Shown here: one piece after another, positions 52,250-60,783 of the stretch
Layout of the letters: every line of letters begins with the position of its first letter
Numbering within the stretch: position 1 is the first letter of the stretch
Source of the DNA: an uncultured Bacilli bacterium
Lineage (GTDB): Bacteria > Bacillota_I > Bacilli_A > RF39 > UBA660
NCBI GenBank assembly: GCA_934096175.1
Contig: CAKOLG010000002.1
Location: 1 to 64,000, forward strand
Reading direction: 5' to 3'
DNA: 64,000 nucleotides
Notes under the pieces: generated by a model
Databases searched by the model: none
Told to the model about the DNA's origin: nothing
What the model saw: only the letters and a program-made list of their open reading frames with translations
Position numbers and translations under genes: made by a program

Positions 52250-53278
52250 TTAGTCCATAAAGTACAAAGGATTAGCTTTTTTTAAAATATTAATCCGACC
52301 ATCTTTTTTTGTTTTTTCTCTATTTCTAAACATTTTCGCTTTATCTTGATTCAACAAAATAAAATGATAAAGCATAGCATTTCTTTCTTTACAATTACAA
52401 AATCCATGTATTAAATCACTATATGTAATCGGTAATTTTTTTATAAGCATATCTTTTTGGTCTTTATCGTAAATAATAGGTTCATTACAAACATCTTCGT
52501 ATAAATCGGCAATAATTAATTTTAATAAATATATTTTTAAAAATTTAATTTCTTTAGTTGAAAAACCTAAATTTTGTAAAATAGTTAATGAATCAAATTC
52601 ATTAGTTAAATACAACCAAACAAATTTAAGAGATTCATTAATTGTATAACTTTGAATATAATATTCAAATAATTGACAAACAGTATTTCTAAGTAAATTG
52701 TTTAAAGTTATAATAGCTGGTTTTGAGCAAATGATTTTTTCCCATTTTGCAATAATGAAATCATCACCATTTTTTTTCATCAAAGCATAATTATCTTCGC
52801 AAAGCTCATGCTCAAATAAAGAATTATAATACGTCCTAATTAAATAAGTTCCAAAAGCAAAATTATTAAAAAAAAGTTCTTTAATATCAGCATAATCCAT
52901 TTTACTAAGAAAAATTAAACACTTTTTGTCGGCACTACAATAACAATACGTTAAAAAATTATAAATAAAAGTCGCAATAACAAATTTAACACTTCTTTCA
53001 TTTTGAAAAAAAGCATCATTATTTTTACCGAATGTTTCATTAAATATATCAAATTCATCACTTTTAGTATTAACTAATGAATTATAAACACTTTCGTATA
53101 AATTATTTGTATTATTTAACGTTTTAAAATTTTTGTAAAAATAATCTAAATCATCGATAAAGTTACCATCATCATCAAAAAAAGTTTCGTCAAAATCATT
53201 TTCATTGGGATTTTTTAAATAATAAATTGTTTCATATTCACTAATAAGCAATGAAATCATCAAATATTTTAAACTCAT
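52250..53278 (-). CDS. Protein of unknown function (342 aa)
   Basis: Not recognised. It starts with MSLKYLMISLLISEYETIYY, is rich in Asn, Asp, Phe and Tyr, and looks largely helical. There are several Cys residues (TYCYCSADKKC, FCNCKERN) but no clear zinc pattern. No signal peptide or transmembrane segment is obvious. ATG at 53278 follows GGGGTGAAT on the - strand. It is divergent from the gene at 53361. Confidence 0.75.
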   Translation of the reverse strand: MSLKYLMISLLISEYETIYYLKNPNENDFDETFFDDDGNFIDDLDYFYKNFKTLNNTNNLYESVYNSLVNTKSDEFDIFNETFGKNNDAFFQNERSVKFVIATFIYNFLTYCYCSADKKCLIFLSKMDYADIKELFFNNFAFGTYLIRTYYNSLFEHELCEDNYALMKKNGDDFIIAKWEKIICSKPAIITLNNLLRNTVCQLFEYYIQSYTINESLKFVWLYLTNEFDSLTILQNLGFSTKEIKFLKIYLLKLIIADLYEDVCNEPIIYDKDQKDMLIKKLPITYSDLIHGFCNCKERNAMLYHFILLNQDKAKMFRNREKTKKDGRINILKKANPLYFMD

Positions 53279-53360
53279 ATAATTCACCCCTGTTAAATCA
53301 TTGTATAAAAAATAAACCATAAAATCAATTTAAAACTCATATATTTAACTAGGTGATAAG

Positions 53361-54140
53361 ATGAAAAAAATTTTTCAGTATATAGGATTAGTAGGAATAT
53401 GTTTATTTAGTTTTTATTATACGGAAAAAATAGCTTTGTATGTTAAAATGAAAAATCCCTTAATGAAAGAAATTAATAGTATAAAAGATGATATGTATGT
53501 AAATAGTATTGATAGTACTTTGATAAATGATATTTACATAATACCAGGCTTAAATGGCAAAGAAGTGGATATAGATAAGTCTTTTGTTAATATGAAAGAA
53601 GACAATGTTCTCAACATAAATCAATTAGTTTATTCACCAGTAACACCAAAAGTCAGTTTAGAAGACCACAAAGAAAGAATAATAATTAGAGGAAATGAAA
53701 ATAAAAATTGTGTTTCATTAATATTTGAAGAAGACAATGATTTAGCCAAATACATGTATCAAGAAGGTTACGTTATTAATCTTTTAATCAACAAGGAAAA
53801 TTATAATACTAATTATGAATTAATAAATAATTCAACAATTGCCTCAGTTTATAATAATATCGAAAAATATTTAAATAAAAACAATATAAATAAAAAATTG
53901 TGTTACGTTAAAGAAAATAATGAAGTATCTAAACTTTGTCAAAATAAATATTTATTTAAAAGCTCACTAATAATAAATCACTCAAATTTAGGAGTAAACA
54001 AAAAAAGAATAAAAAGCGGAGAAATAATTTTGATTGAAAAAAGTTTAAGTCTATCCGAATTAACAATTTTATTAGATCAAATTAATTATCAATCATTAAA
54101 AATTGTGCCACTTTCAACTCTTATTTCAGAAGAAAATTAA
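53361..54140 (+). CDS. Membrane-anchored protein, possibly a degenerate polysaccharide-deacetylase relative
   Basis: 259 aa with one N-terminal membrane helix (YIGLVGICLFSFYYTEKIAL); the rest is outside the cell. INDIYIIPGLNGKEVDIDKSFVNM and the end LTILLDQINYQSLKIVPLSTLI resemble the final strand and helix of NodB-type deacetylases, but the metal-binding HxxxH and the catalytic Asp are not visible. It may be a non-catalytic family member; confidence is low. AGGTGATAAG precedes the ATG. Confidence 0.6.
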   Translation: MKKIFQYIGLVGICLFSFYYTEKIALYVKMKNPLMKEINSIKDDMYVNSIDSTLINDIYIIPGLNGKEVDIDKSFVNMKEDNVLNINQLVYSPVTPKVSLEDHKERIIIRGNENKNCVSLIFEEDNDLAKYMYQEGYVINLLINKENYNTNYELINNSTIASVYNNIEKYLNKNNINKKLCYVKENNEVSKLCQNKYLFKSSLIINHSNLGVNKKRIKSGEIILIEKSLSLSELTILLDQINYQSLKIVPLSTLISEEN

Positions 54141-54204
54141 TTATTGTTAATTGATTAAATCTAAACTAAAAACATATAATTACCTATTTAAATTTAGTAT
54201 ATTA

Positions 54205-54233
54205 TTGCTAACCTTTAAGATTTCTGTTATAAT
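54205..54233 (+). promoter_or_regulatory. Promoter of the RNase J gene
   Basis: TTGCTA (54205-54210), 17-base spacer, TATAAT (54228-54233). The leader is about 45 bases. Confidence 0.75.
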
Positions 54234-54285
54234 TACCTAGACACAAGCCTTTATATAAATAAATAATAGAAAAGAGATGTAATTT

Positions 54286-55923
54286 ATGTGCAATATAAAA
54301 ATATTTAGTTTAGGTGGCCTAGATGAAATGGGCAAAAACTGCTATGTAGTAGAAGTGGATAAAGAAATTTTTGTTTTTGATTGCGGTCTAAAGTATGCTA
54401 ACGAAAATTTATATGGTATTGATTATATAATACCAGACTTTGAATATTTGGTAAAAAATCAAAAACGTATAAAAGGAGTTTTTTTAACTCACGGTCATTA
54501 TGAAAATATGGGAGCCGTAAAAGATTTATTAACCACTATTCCAAATATAAAAATCTTTGCTACCAAATTTACTAAATTTATTTTAACAAATGATGGGGTA
54601 GATGAGAAAAAAATTACAGAAATAAAACCACATCACAAAATTAATTTTGGTAAAAATAGCATTTTTCCAATTAATGTAAATCATTCTGCACCAGATTCTG
54701 TAATGTTTGTTTTAAACACCAAAGATGGCTCAATAGTTTATACAGGAGATTTCATTATTGATCCTAAAATGATGGATAAATATTCAATGGATTTAGGAAA
54801 AATAGCATACGTTGGTAAACAAGGGGTTCTTGCTTTATTAAGTGAATCAGTTTTTTCCGAAAGAATTGGTCATACTTCACCAAGTCATCGTTTAACAAGC
54901 TTGTTTAAAGATACTATTAAACATCATGAAAATAGAATAATGTTTGCTGTACTTCCTACTCATATTTATACAATTCAAGAAATATTTTCTTCAGTTGAAA
55001 ATACACACCGTAAAATTGTCATCATGGGTAAAAATCTTCAAAATATTATTAGCTTTGCTAAAAAAGAAGGCTATTTAAAATTTTCTGATAACATCCTTGG
55101 TGATTTATCTAATATAGATGACAAAGATTCAATTTTATTAGTTCAAGATAGTAAAGAAAATCCATATGCTTCAATTAGTAAAATAATTAATGGTTACGAC
55201 AAATTTATAAAATTAAAAGCATCTGATACAGTTGTTTTTGCTGAGCCAAAATATGATAGTAGTGAAAAAACTTTAGTTAAAGTAGAAAATGACTTAGCAT
55301 CTTTTGGCTGTGATATTGTAACTTTACCAAAAGATAAAAATATTTTACACCATGCATCATCAGAAGATTTAATGATTATGATCGATCTAGTAAAACCTAA
55401 ATATTATATTCCAGTAAAAGGTGAATATCGCTACATGGTAAATAATGCCAATATAGCTGCTTCATTAAATATACCTGAAGATAATATAATCTTAAAACAA
55501 AATGGCGATGTCATAGAATTTATCGATGGTAAGCTAAACAAAGATAATTTTGATCATGTTAAAATTAATGACATATTAATTGATGGAAACAGCAACGAAG
55601 ACGTTGGTGAGTTAGTTATAAAAGATAGAGAAATGCTAAGCGAAAATGGTATTGTTTTAATTAGTGCCACAATTAGTAAAAAAGATAAAGTACTATTAGT
55701 TGGACCAGAAGTTACAACAAGAGGATTTATTTATGTAAAAGATTCAACAGAAATGATTGATGAAATAAAAAAAATGTCTTTAAATATCATTGAAAGAAAT
55801 ATAACAGAAAATTTTGTTGAATATAATAAAATTAAAAACGAAATTCGTGATGAACTTGGAAAGTATTTATATCATGAAACAGAATGCAAACCAATGATTA
55901 TCGCAGTTGTTCAAGAAGTATAA
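54286..55923 (+). CDS. rnj: Ribonuclease J family protein with a degraded metal site (J2-like)
   Basis: 545 aa, normal RNase J length: beta-lactamase, beta-CASP and C-terminal domains. LGGLDEMGKNCYVVEVDKEIFVFDCGLKY and GIDYIIPDFEYL open the protein. The zinc motif HxHxDH reads HGHYEN (residues 69-74), so the Asp is Glu and the last His is Asn. Later, PVHGEYR reads PVKGEYR. B. subtilis RNase J2 also has a weakened site and works as a partner of J1. This protein is probably a structural partner in mRNA decay, with weak or no activity of its own. AGAGATG precedes the ATG. Confidence 0.9.
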   Translation: MCNIKIFSLGGLDEMGKNCYVVEVDKEIFVFDCGLKYANENLYGIDYIIPDFEYLVKNQKRIKGVFLTHGHYENMGAVKDLLTTIPNIKIFATKFTKFILTNDGVDEKKITEIKPHHKINFGKNSIFPINVNHSAPDSVMFVLNTKDGSIVYTGDFIIDPKMMDKYSMDLGKIAYVGKQGVLALLSESVFSERIGHTSPSHRLTSLFKDTIKHHENRIMFAVLPTHIYTIQEIFSSVENTHRKIVIMGKNLQNIISFAKKEGYLKFSDNILGDLSNIDDKDSILLVQDSKENPYASISKIINGYDKFIKLKASDTVVFAEPKYDSSEKTLVKVENDLASFGCDIVTLPKDKNILHHASSEDLMIMIDLVKPKYYIPVKGEYRYMVNNANIAASLNIPEDNIILKQNGDVIEFIDGKLNKDNFDHVKINDILIDGNSNEDVGELVIKDREMLSENGIVLISATISKKDKVLLVGPEVTTRGFIYVKDSTEMIDEIKKMSLNIIERNITENFVEYNKIKNEIRDELGKYLYHETECKPMIIAVVQEV

Positions 55924-55945
55924 GCATGATTTTTTCATGCTTTTC
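55923..55945 (+). terminator. Rho-independent terminator
   Basis: GCATGA (55924-55929) pairs with TCATGC (55935-55940), then Ts. Confidence 0.82.
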
Positions 55946-55958
55946 TTATTAAAAAAGA

Positions 55959-55979
55959 CATAAAGCAGAATACTTTATG
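55959..55979 (+). repeat. 21-base hairpin repeat, left copy
   Basis: A 21-base sequence that begins CATAAAG and ends CTTTATG, so it folds on itself. Its exact reverse complement lies at 56088-56108. Flanking AAAGA/TCTTT extends this copy's own stem, and it could act as a second terminator after the RNase J gene. Confidence 0.85.
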
Positions 55980-56087
55980 TCTTTCTATTTCGCTATTTTT
56001 ATTATAATACAAAAAAATTGTAATTGGTATAAAAAAATAATAGTCATGAAATATTAACCAAATATTTTCTGCAAAAAACATTTAACT

Positions 56088-56108
56088 CATAAAGTATTCT
56101 GCTTTATG
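56088..56108 (-). repeat. 21-base hairpin repeat, right copy (inverted)
   Basis: Exact reverse complement of 55959-55979. The 108 bases between hold only A/T-rich sequence with possible promoter elements for the gene at 56122. The two copies could pair with each other and loop out that region. Confidence 0.85.
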
Positions 56109-56121
56109 ATAGGGTAAGAAA

Positions 56122-57834
56122 ATGATCCAAAAAAGATTTTTAAACTTATTTTTACTAATTATACTATTAATTTGCTCAATTAACCTAAGTTTAACATATT
56201 CAAAATATATACTTAGTAAAAATATAACTGGTGAAATAACAGTTCCACAAGTAGATTTTTGTATAAGAAATGGCTTTAATAAATTAAAAGATTGTATGCT
56301 TGTCATGGAAAACTATTCCAAGAGTGTTGAATCAGCAAAATTATATATTGCCAGCAAAGGTGAAGTTAACGATTTTTCAGCTTATCCAAAATATAACTAT
56401 AAAGATGATTCTAATAACTATACAAAAGAAGATGTATACTACAATTACGGAACTTATATAATGTTAGGTCAAAATTATACATTTGATGAGACGACTGGAA
56501 TATATTATTTAGAAGACTATATTAAAGATGAAGTTAGTACTAACTACGTTAACTATTACATTTGCGAAAGCCCTAATGCAACATGGTGTGCTATTTTATA
56601 TAAAATAAATTCAGTTGAACCAGGTACTTCAAATATTACATCTTTAACTAAAATGACATATACAAAATTAAAACCATTTAATGATCAACAAATAGGTTTA
56701 TATGCTGCACCAGATGATTATGGGACCTCGTATTACTACCGTGGCGAAGTAAAAAATAACTATGTTCAATTTTCAGATAACATATGGAAAATAGTTCGTC
56801 AAAACGGTGACGGAAGTATAAGGTTAATTTATCAAAGCCCTATAGACTCAGCACCTGAAAGTGAAGCTGCCCAAGGAATAGGAGTGACCGTTTTTAGTGA
56901 AAAACATTACTCACCAAACTATGTTGGTTACATGCAAGGATCAAAGTTAGAGCTTGTCGAAGGCACAGAATATTTTTACTATGGTAATATTTATTCCGCG
57001 TTAACTTATCTTTTTTCTTCAAACTATGAAATAGACTATGAAAACCAACAATTTATTTTAAATGAAAATACAATTATTTCTGATACTTGGGATAATGTGA
57101 GACAAAATAGTAAATACAATGGTTACTATACTTGTTTTGAAGGAGGATATGGTACAAATCACAAAAATTGTAATCAATTATTTAAAGTTGATACGGATGG
57201 TACTTATAATACGTCTTACAATGCCTTAGTAAAAATGACAACTTTTACTCCAACATCATATCAAAATAATTTAACAAATGAAGTCGATTCTCAAATAAAA
57301 AAAGTTATTGATACTTGGTATCAAAATAATATCTATAATAAATATGATAATTACTTAAACGATAATATTTTTTGCAACGAAAGAAAAATTTTTACTAGTG
57401 AATCATCCACCGGTTTAGGTTTTAGAATAGATAAAACAACTTTGTATGAAGGATTTTATCGTAGTAAACCATTGTTAAAATGCAGTCAACTACAAGACAA
57501 ATTTACAGTAAGCACTAATAACGGTAACGGAAATCTTACTTATCCAATAGGGTTACTAACTATTGATGAGGCAAGATATGCTGGCATTAGCTTTGGCAGT
57601 GTCAACACCGAAAACTACTTAGCTACAGCTTCTAACTGGTGGTTAATGAGCCCTCAGGAGTATGGCCCAGTATACGCAACTGCTGGTATAGCGTTTATAA
57701 ATGCTAATGGATATATAAGCGCTGCCTACGCAGCTGGTTCTGCTCAAGCCAGACCAGTAGTCAATTTAAAACCAGACGTTAAAATAACTAGTGGAGATGG
57801 AACAATCACTAATCCATATAAATTATCATTATAA
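56122..57834 (+). CDS. Large secreted or membrane-anchored surface protein (DUF6273-like end)
   Basis: 570 aa. One N-terminal membrane helix (LFLLIILLICSINLSLTYSKYIL) is followed by an extracellular, Tyr/Asn/Thr-rich protein. YVQFSDNIWKIVRQNGDGSIRLIYQ and the C-terminal NWWLMSPQEYGPVYATAG...ARPVVNLKPDVKI recall a lectin-like domain common in surface proteins of gut Bacillota (DUF6273-like, by memory). There is no LPXTG. AGGGTAAG lies before the ATG. Function unknown; binding or adhesion is a guess. Confidence 0.75.
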   Translation: MIQKRFLNLFLLIILLICSINLSLTYSKYILSKNITGEITVPQVDFCIRNGFNKLKDCMLVMENYSKSVESAKLYIASKGEVNDFSAYPKYNYKDDSNNYTKEDVYYNYGTYIMLGQNYTFDETTGIYYLEDYIKDEVSTNYVNYYICESPNATWCAILYKINSVEPGTSNITSLTKMTYTKLKPFNDQQIGLYAAPDDYGTSYYYRGEVKNNYVQFSDNIWKIVRQNGDGSIRLIYQSPIDSAPESEAAQGIGVTVFSEKHYSPNYVGYMQGSKLELVEGTEYFYYGNIYSALTYLFSSNYEIDYENQQFILNENTIISDTWDNVRQNSKYNGYYTCFEGGYGTNHKNCNQLFKVDTDGTYNTSYNALVKMTTFTPTSYQNNLTNEVDSQIKKVIDTWYQNNIYNKYDNYLNDNIFCNERKIFTSESSTGLGFRIDKTTLYEGFYRSKPLLKCSQLQDKFTVSTNNGNGNLTYPIGLLTIDEARYAGISFGSVNTENYLATASNWWLMSPQEYGPVYATAGIAFINANGYISAAYAAGSAQARPVVNLKPDVKITSGDGTITNPYKLSL

Positions 57835-57889
57835 TTAAAATTTAGTATATATTACATATATTGCACAATACTAAAAATGGTGATAAATA

Positions 57890-58318
57890 ATGAATGAGGA
57901 TACTGAACTACTAAATTATATATATCAAAATGCCAAAATGGGTATTGTTGGTATAGACAATATAAAAAAGGACATTCAAGACAGTGAATTTTTAAAAGTA
58001 ATTAAAGAACAAGAAAATGATTATTATGAAATATGTACTAAAGCATTAAAATGGCTATCGAATTATAATGTTGAGCGAAAAAATATAACGGCAATGTCTA
58101 AACTTATGACTTTCATGGATGCTAAAATAAAACTAACTAAAGATAATTCAATTAGTAACATTGCCAAAATGATGATTGAAGGTAATAACATGGGTATCAT
58201 TGCCATAACAGAAAAATTAAACAACTATCAAGGTGCTGATAAAAAAATTATAAAACTAGCAAAAGATCTTCTAAAAATAGAAGAACGAAACTTAGAAAAT
58301 TTAAAAAAATATTTATAA
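57890..58318 (+). CDS. Four-helix-bundle (ferritin-like) protein of unknown function
   Basis: 142 aa, all helical: DTELLNYIYQNAKMGIVGIDNIKKDI, FLKVIKEQENDYYEICTKALKWL, ISNIAKMMIEGNNMGIIAITEKLNNY and KKIIKLAKDLLKIEERNLENLKKYL. The heptad pattern and EQENDYYEI/IEERNLE helices fit ferritin-like hypothetical proteins of clostridia, but a full di-iron ExxH set is not seen. AATGGTGAT precedes the ATG. It converges with the HIT gene. Confidence 0.72.
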   Translation: MNEDTELLNYIYQNAKMGIVGIDNIKKDIQDSEFLKVIKEQENDYYEICTKALKWLSNYNVERKNITAMSKLMTFMDAKIKLTKDNSISNIAKMMIEGNNMGIIAITEKLNNYQGADKKIIKLAKDLLKIEERNLENLKKYL

Positions 58319-58362
58319 AAAAAAGAAGATTTTACTTTGAACTTTCAAAATCTTCTTTTTTT
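58318..58362. terminator. Bidirectional terminator
   Basis: AAAAAGAAGATTTT pairs with AAAATCTTCTTTTT across a 13-base loop. It lies between the two convergent genes and reaches into the end of the HIT gene. Confidence 0.7.
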
Positions 58363-58721
58363 ATAATCTCATAAACTTCGTCAATACTTAAACTTTTTGC
58401 TTTTTTATGATAATTTGGTAAAACATGTAGATGAAAATGTTTAATTATTTGTGATTCTCCATAATTAACACAAAAACTTAAAGCCTTAGCGTTCAATTTT
58501 TTCATTACATCTTGACTAATTTCTTTAGCAACTTTATTAATGTGAATCAATAAATCATCACTAAGTTCCGTAAAATCAGTTACATGTTTTTTAGGAATAA
58601 CCAACAAATGTCCATCAACTGCTGGATTAACATCCATAATTACAACAACTTTTTCATCTTCAAATATTTTTTTTGAAGGAATTTCTCCATTAATAATTTT
58701 ACAAAATAAACAATCTTTCAT
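58332..58721 (-). CDS. HIT-family nucleotide hydrolase (HinT-like)
   Basis: 129 aa. CLFCKIINGEIPSKKIFEDEKVVVIMDVNPAVDGHLLVIPKKH is the typical opening, with CxxC at its start; the active-site triad is HFHLHVLP. HinT-type enzymes hydrolyse AMP-lysine-like phosphoramidates. AGGTGATTAT precedes the ATG on the - strand. Single gene. Confidence 0.94.
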   Translation of the reverse strand: MKDCLFCKIINGEIPSKKIFEDEKVVVIMDVNPAVDGHLLVIPKKHVTDFTELSDDLLIHINKVAKEISQDVMKKLNAKALSFCVNYGESQIIKHFHLHVLPNYHKKAKSLSIDEVYEIIKKEDFESSK

Positions 58722-58827
58722 ATAATCACCTATAACAATAGTAGCATAAAAAATAATAAATGTTAAACAATTGAAGTTACTTTTATGGTATTATATAATA
58801 TATAAAGTAGACTAGAGGGGATAAAAG

Positions 58828-60705
58828 ATGTTAAAAAAAATAATATATTTGATAATTACTTATTTATTTATTACACCAACCATTATATATGCTGCAGATA
58901 ATGCTTTTTTAAGCTTAAGTGCTAATACTCAAACCCCAACAGTTGGTAAAACTTTAGAAGTTCAAATAAACATAAATTTTAATAAAGAAAATAGATTACA
59001 AGAAGCTCACTACGTCATAACAATAAGTAACCCAGATTTATACAAACTAACAGAAGTTCTTTGGACTCAAAGCAGCGGTAGCTACCACGTTGATGGAAAT
59101 AAAATATATATTGATAAATCAGCAGTCAATGCTGAAGATGCTTGGCAATATGGTACTCCTGTTGTCTTGCGATTTGATGTTATCCAAACCGGTTTAGCTC
59201 AATTTACTATAAATAAAAGTAGTGATTGCTATTACTTTGGTGGTAGTAAAATCTATAAACAATCATTTAGTGGTATAAATATTAATAATTTAATACCGGA
59301 TACCACGACAAATTTAAAAATTTTATACGTTGAAAACTATGCAATATCTCCGACTTTTAATAAAAATGTTTACAACTACACATTAACTGTTCCTGCTAGT
59401 GTAACTTCTGTTAATGTTGTTGCCAAAAAAAATGATGAAACCCAAACAATTACAGGTGATGGCGAAAGAAACTTACTATACGGTGCTAATAAAATTACTG
59501 TTGTTGTAAAATCCGAAAGCGGTTCAATTCAACAATATACAATTATGGTAACAAGGCAAGATGATCGAACAGGTGATGTTTCTTTAAAAAATGTTTTTGT
59601 TTCATCACAAAATGCCACTTTTGATTCTGCAACCGAAAGCTTTTCTCTAACAGTTGGCAAAAGCACTGAAAACATTCTCCTCACGGCCCAAACTAACGAT
59701 GCAAAAGCTGAATTAATTGGTACTGGCCAAAAGAATTTAGCAATTGGTTTAAATACCTTTGAACTAACTGTTAAATCATTAAATAATATTGAAAAAACAT
59801 ATAAAGTTTACATCACGAGAAGTGATGAAGAAATCAACGAAAATATAAAAAGTACTAAAATAAAAAATTTAAAAGTAAATAATTTAGCATTAGATTTATC
59901 AGATAATAAAACTGTATTTTTATATGGAACTTCCAAAGACTATACCAGTTTAAAAATAGAGGTAATTCCTGAAAGTGAAACAGCTACTGTTGATATTATA
60001 GGTAACGAATCATTAAATAGTGGTTTAAATGTAATCACAGTCAAAATAACTGAAACCACAAATGAATTTCTAGATTATAAAATAATAGTTTATAAAAATC
60101 CTTCTAATTTAACTTTAATAAATAATTTAAATAATATTCCAGTTGATTTAAAAGAAGGAATTTATTTAAGAAATGAAAGTTCTCCATCCATTATACCAAA
60201 TACCGTTTTAGAAATAATCAAAAATAACAATTTAAAACTATACTACAATGTAACAGATATTTATAATGGTTTACTATACCAATTAATTTTTAACAATAAA
60301 ACAGAATATAAAGATGAAATAGATACTTCATTTAATAGAAGCTCTACTAGTCCATTAACATATAAAACTAGTCTTCCAGAAAATATCGATGTAACATTAT
60401 ATATTGGTGATATTTATCAAGATAATATTATTTTAAAAGTTTATACTTACAACGAAAATGGCCAATATACTTTACTAACTGATGGTGTAAGTGTAACAAG
60501 CGGTTATATAAATTTTACAACAAACGGTGAACAAAACTATGTTTTTAGTACTAATGATTTAATTAACAATCCAAATAATATTATAAATTTTTTTAAAAAC
60601 AATAAAATATTTATCATTATTATCCCTTTTACATTATTAATAATAATTATATTACCTCGATTATCTAAAAAAAATAAAAAAAATTCAAACGAATTAGAAT
60701 ATTAA
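58828..60705 (+). CDS. Surface protein with cohesin-like and cadherin-like beta-sandwich domains
   Basis: 625 aa. Signal peptide (IIYLIITYLFITPTIIYA), then a cohesin-like part of about 120 residues (FLSLSANTQTPTVGKTLEVQININF...VVLRFDV). After it come at least three cadherin-like beta-sandwich repeats (NLKILYVENYAISPTFNKNVYNYTLTV...QQYTIMVTR is the first), and a C-terminal membrane helix (FIIIIPFTLLIIIILPRL) with a basic tail. The domains usually mediate adhesion to sugars or other surface proteins. GAGGGG precedes the ATG. Single-gene unit. Confidence 0.82.
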   Translation: MLKKIIYLIITYLFITPTIIYAADNAFLSLSANTQTPTVGKTLEVQININFNKENRLQEAHYVITISNPDLYKLTEVLWTQSSGSYHVDGNKIYIDKSAVNAEDAWQYGTPVVLRFDVIQTGLAQFTINKSSDCYYFGGSKIYKQSFSGININNLIPDTTTNLKILYVENYAISPTFNKNVYNYTLTVPASVTSVNVVAKKNDETQTITGDGERNLLYGANKITVVVKSESGSIQQYTIMVTRQDDRTGDVSLKNVFVSSQNATFDSATESFSLTVGKSTENILLTAQTNDAKAELIGTGQKNLAIGLNTFELTVKSLNNIEKTYKVYITRSDEEINENIKSTKIKNLKVNNLALDLSDNKTVFLYGTSKDYTSLKIEVIPESETATVDIIGNESLNSGLNVITVKITETTNEFLDYKIIVYKNPSNLTLINNLNNIPVDLKEGIYLRNESSPSIIPNTVLEIIKNNNLKLYYNVTDIYNGLLYQLIFNNKTEYKDEIDTSFNRSSTSPLTYKTSLPENIDVTLYIGDIYQDNIILKVYTYNENGQYTLLTDGVSVTSGYINFTTNGEQNYVFSTNDLINNPNNIINFFKNNKIFIIIIPFTLLIIIILPRLSKKNKKNSNELEY

Positions 60706-60783
60706 GTCTTATTATTTTTTAATAAAAATTTATTTTTATAAAATCTTGTGTTATTATGAATAACAAGAAAGAGGGAATATATA

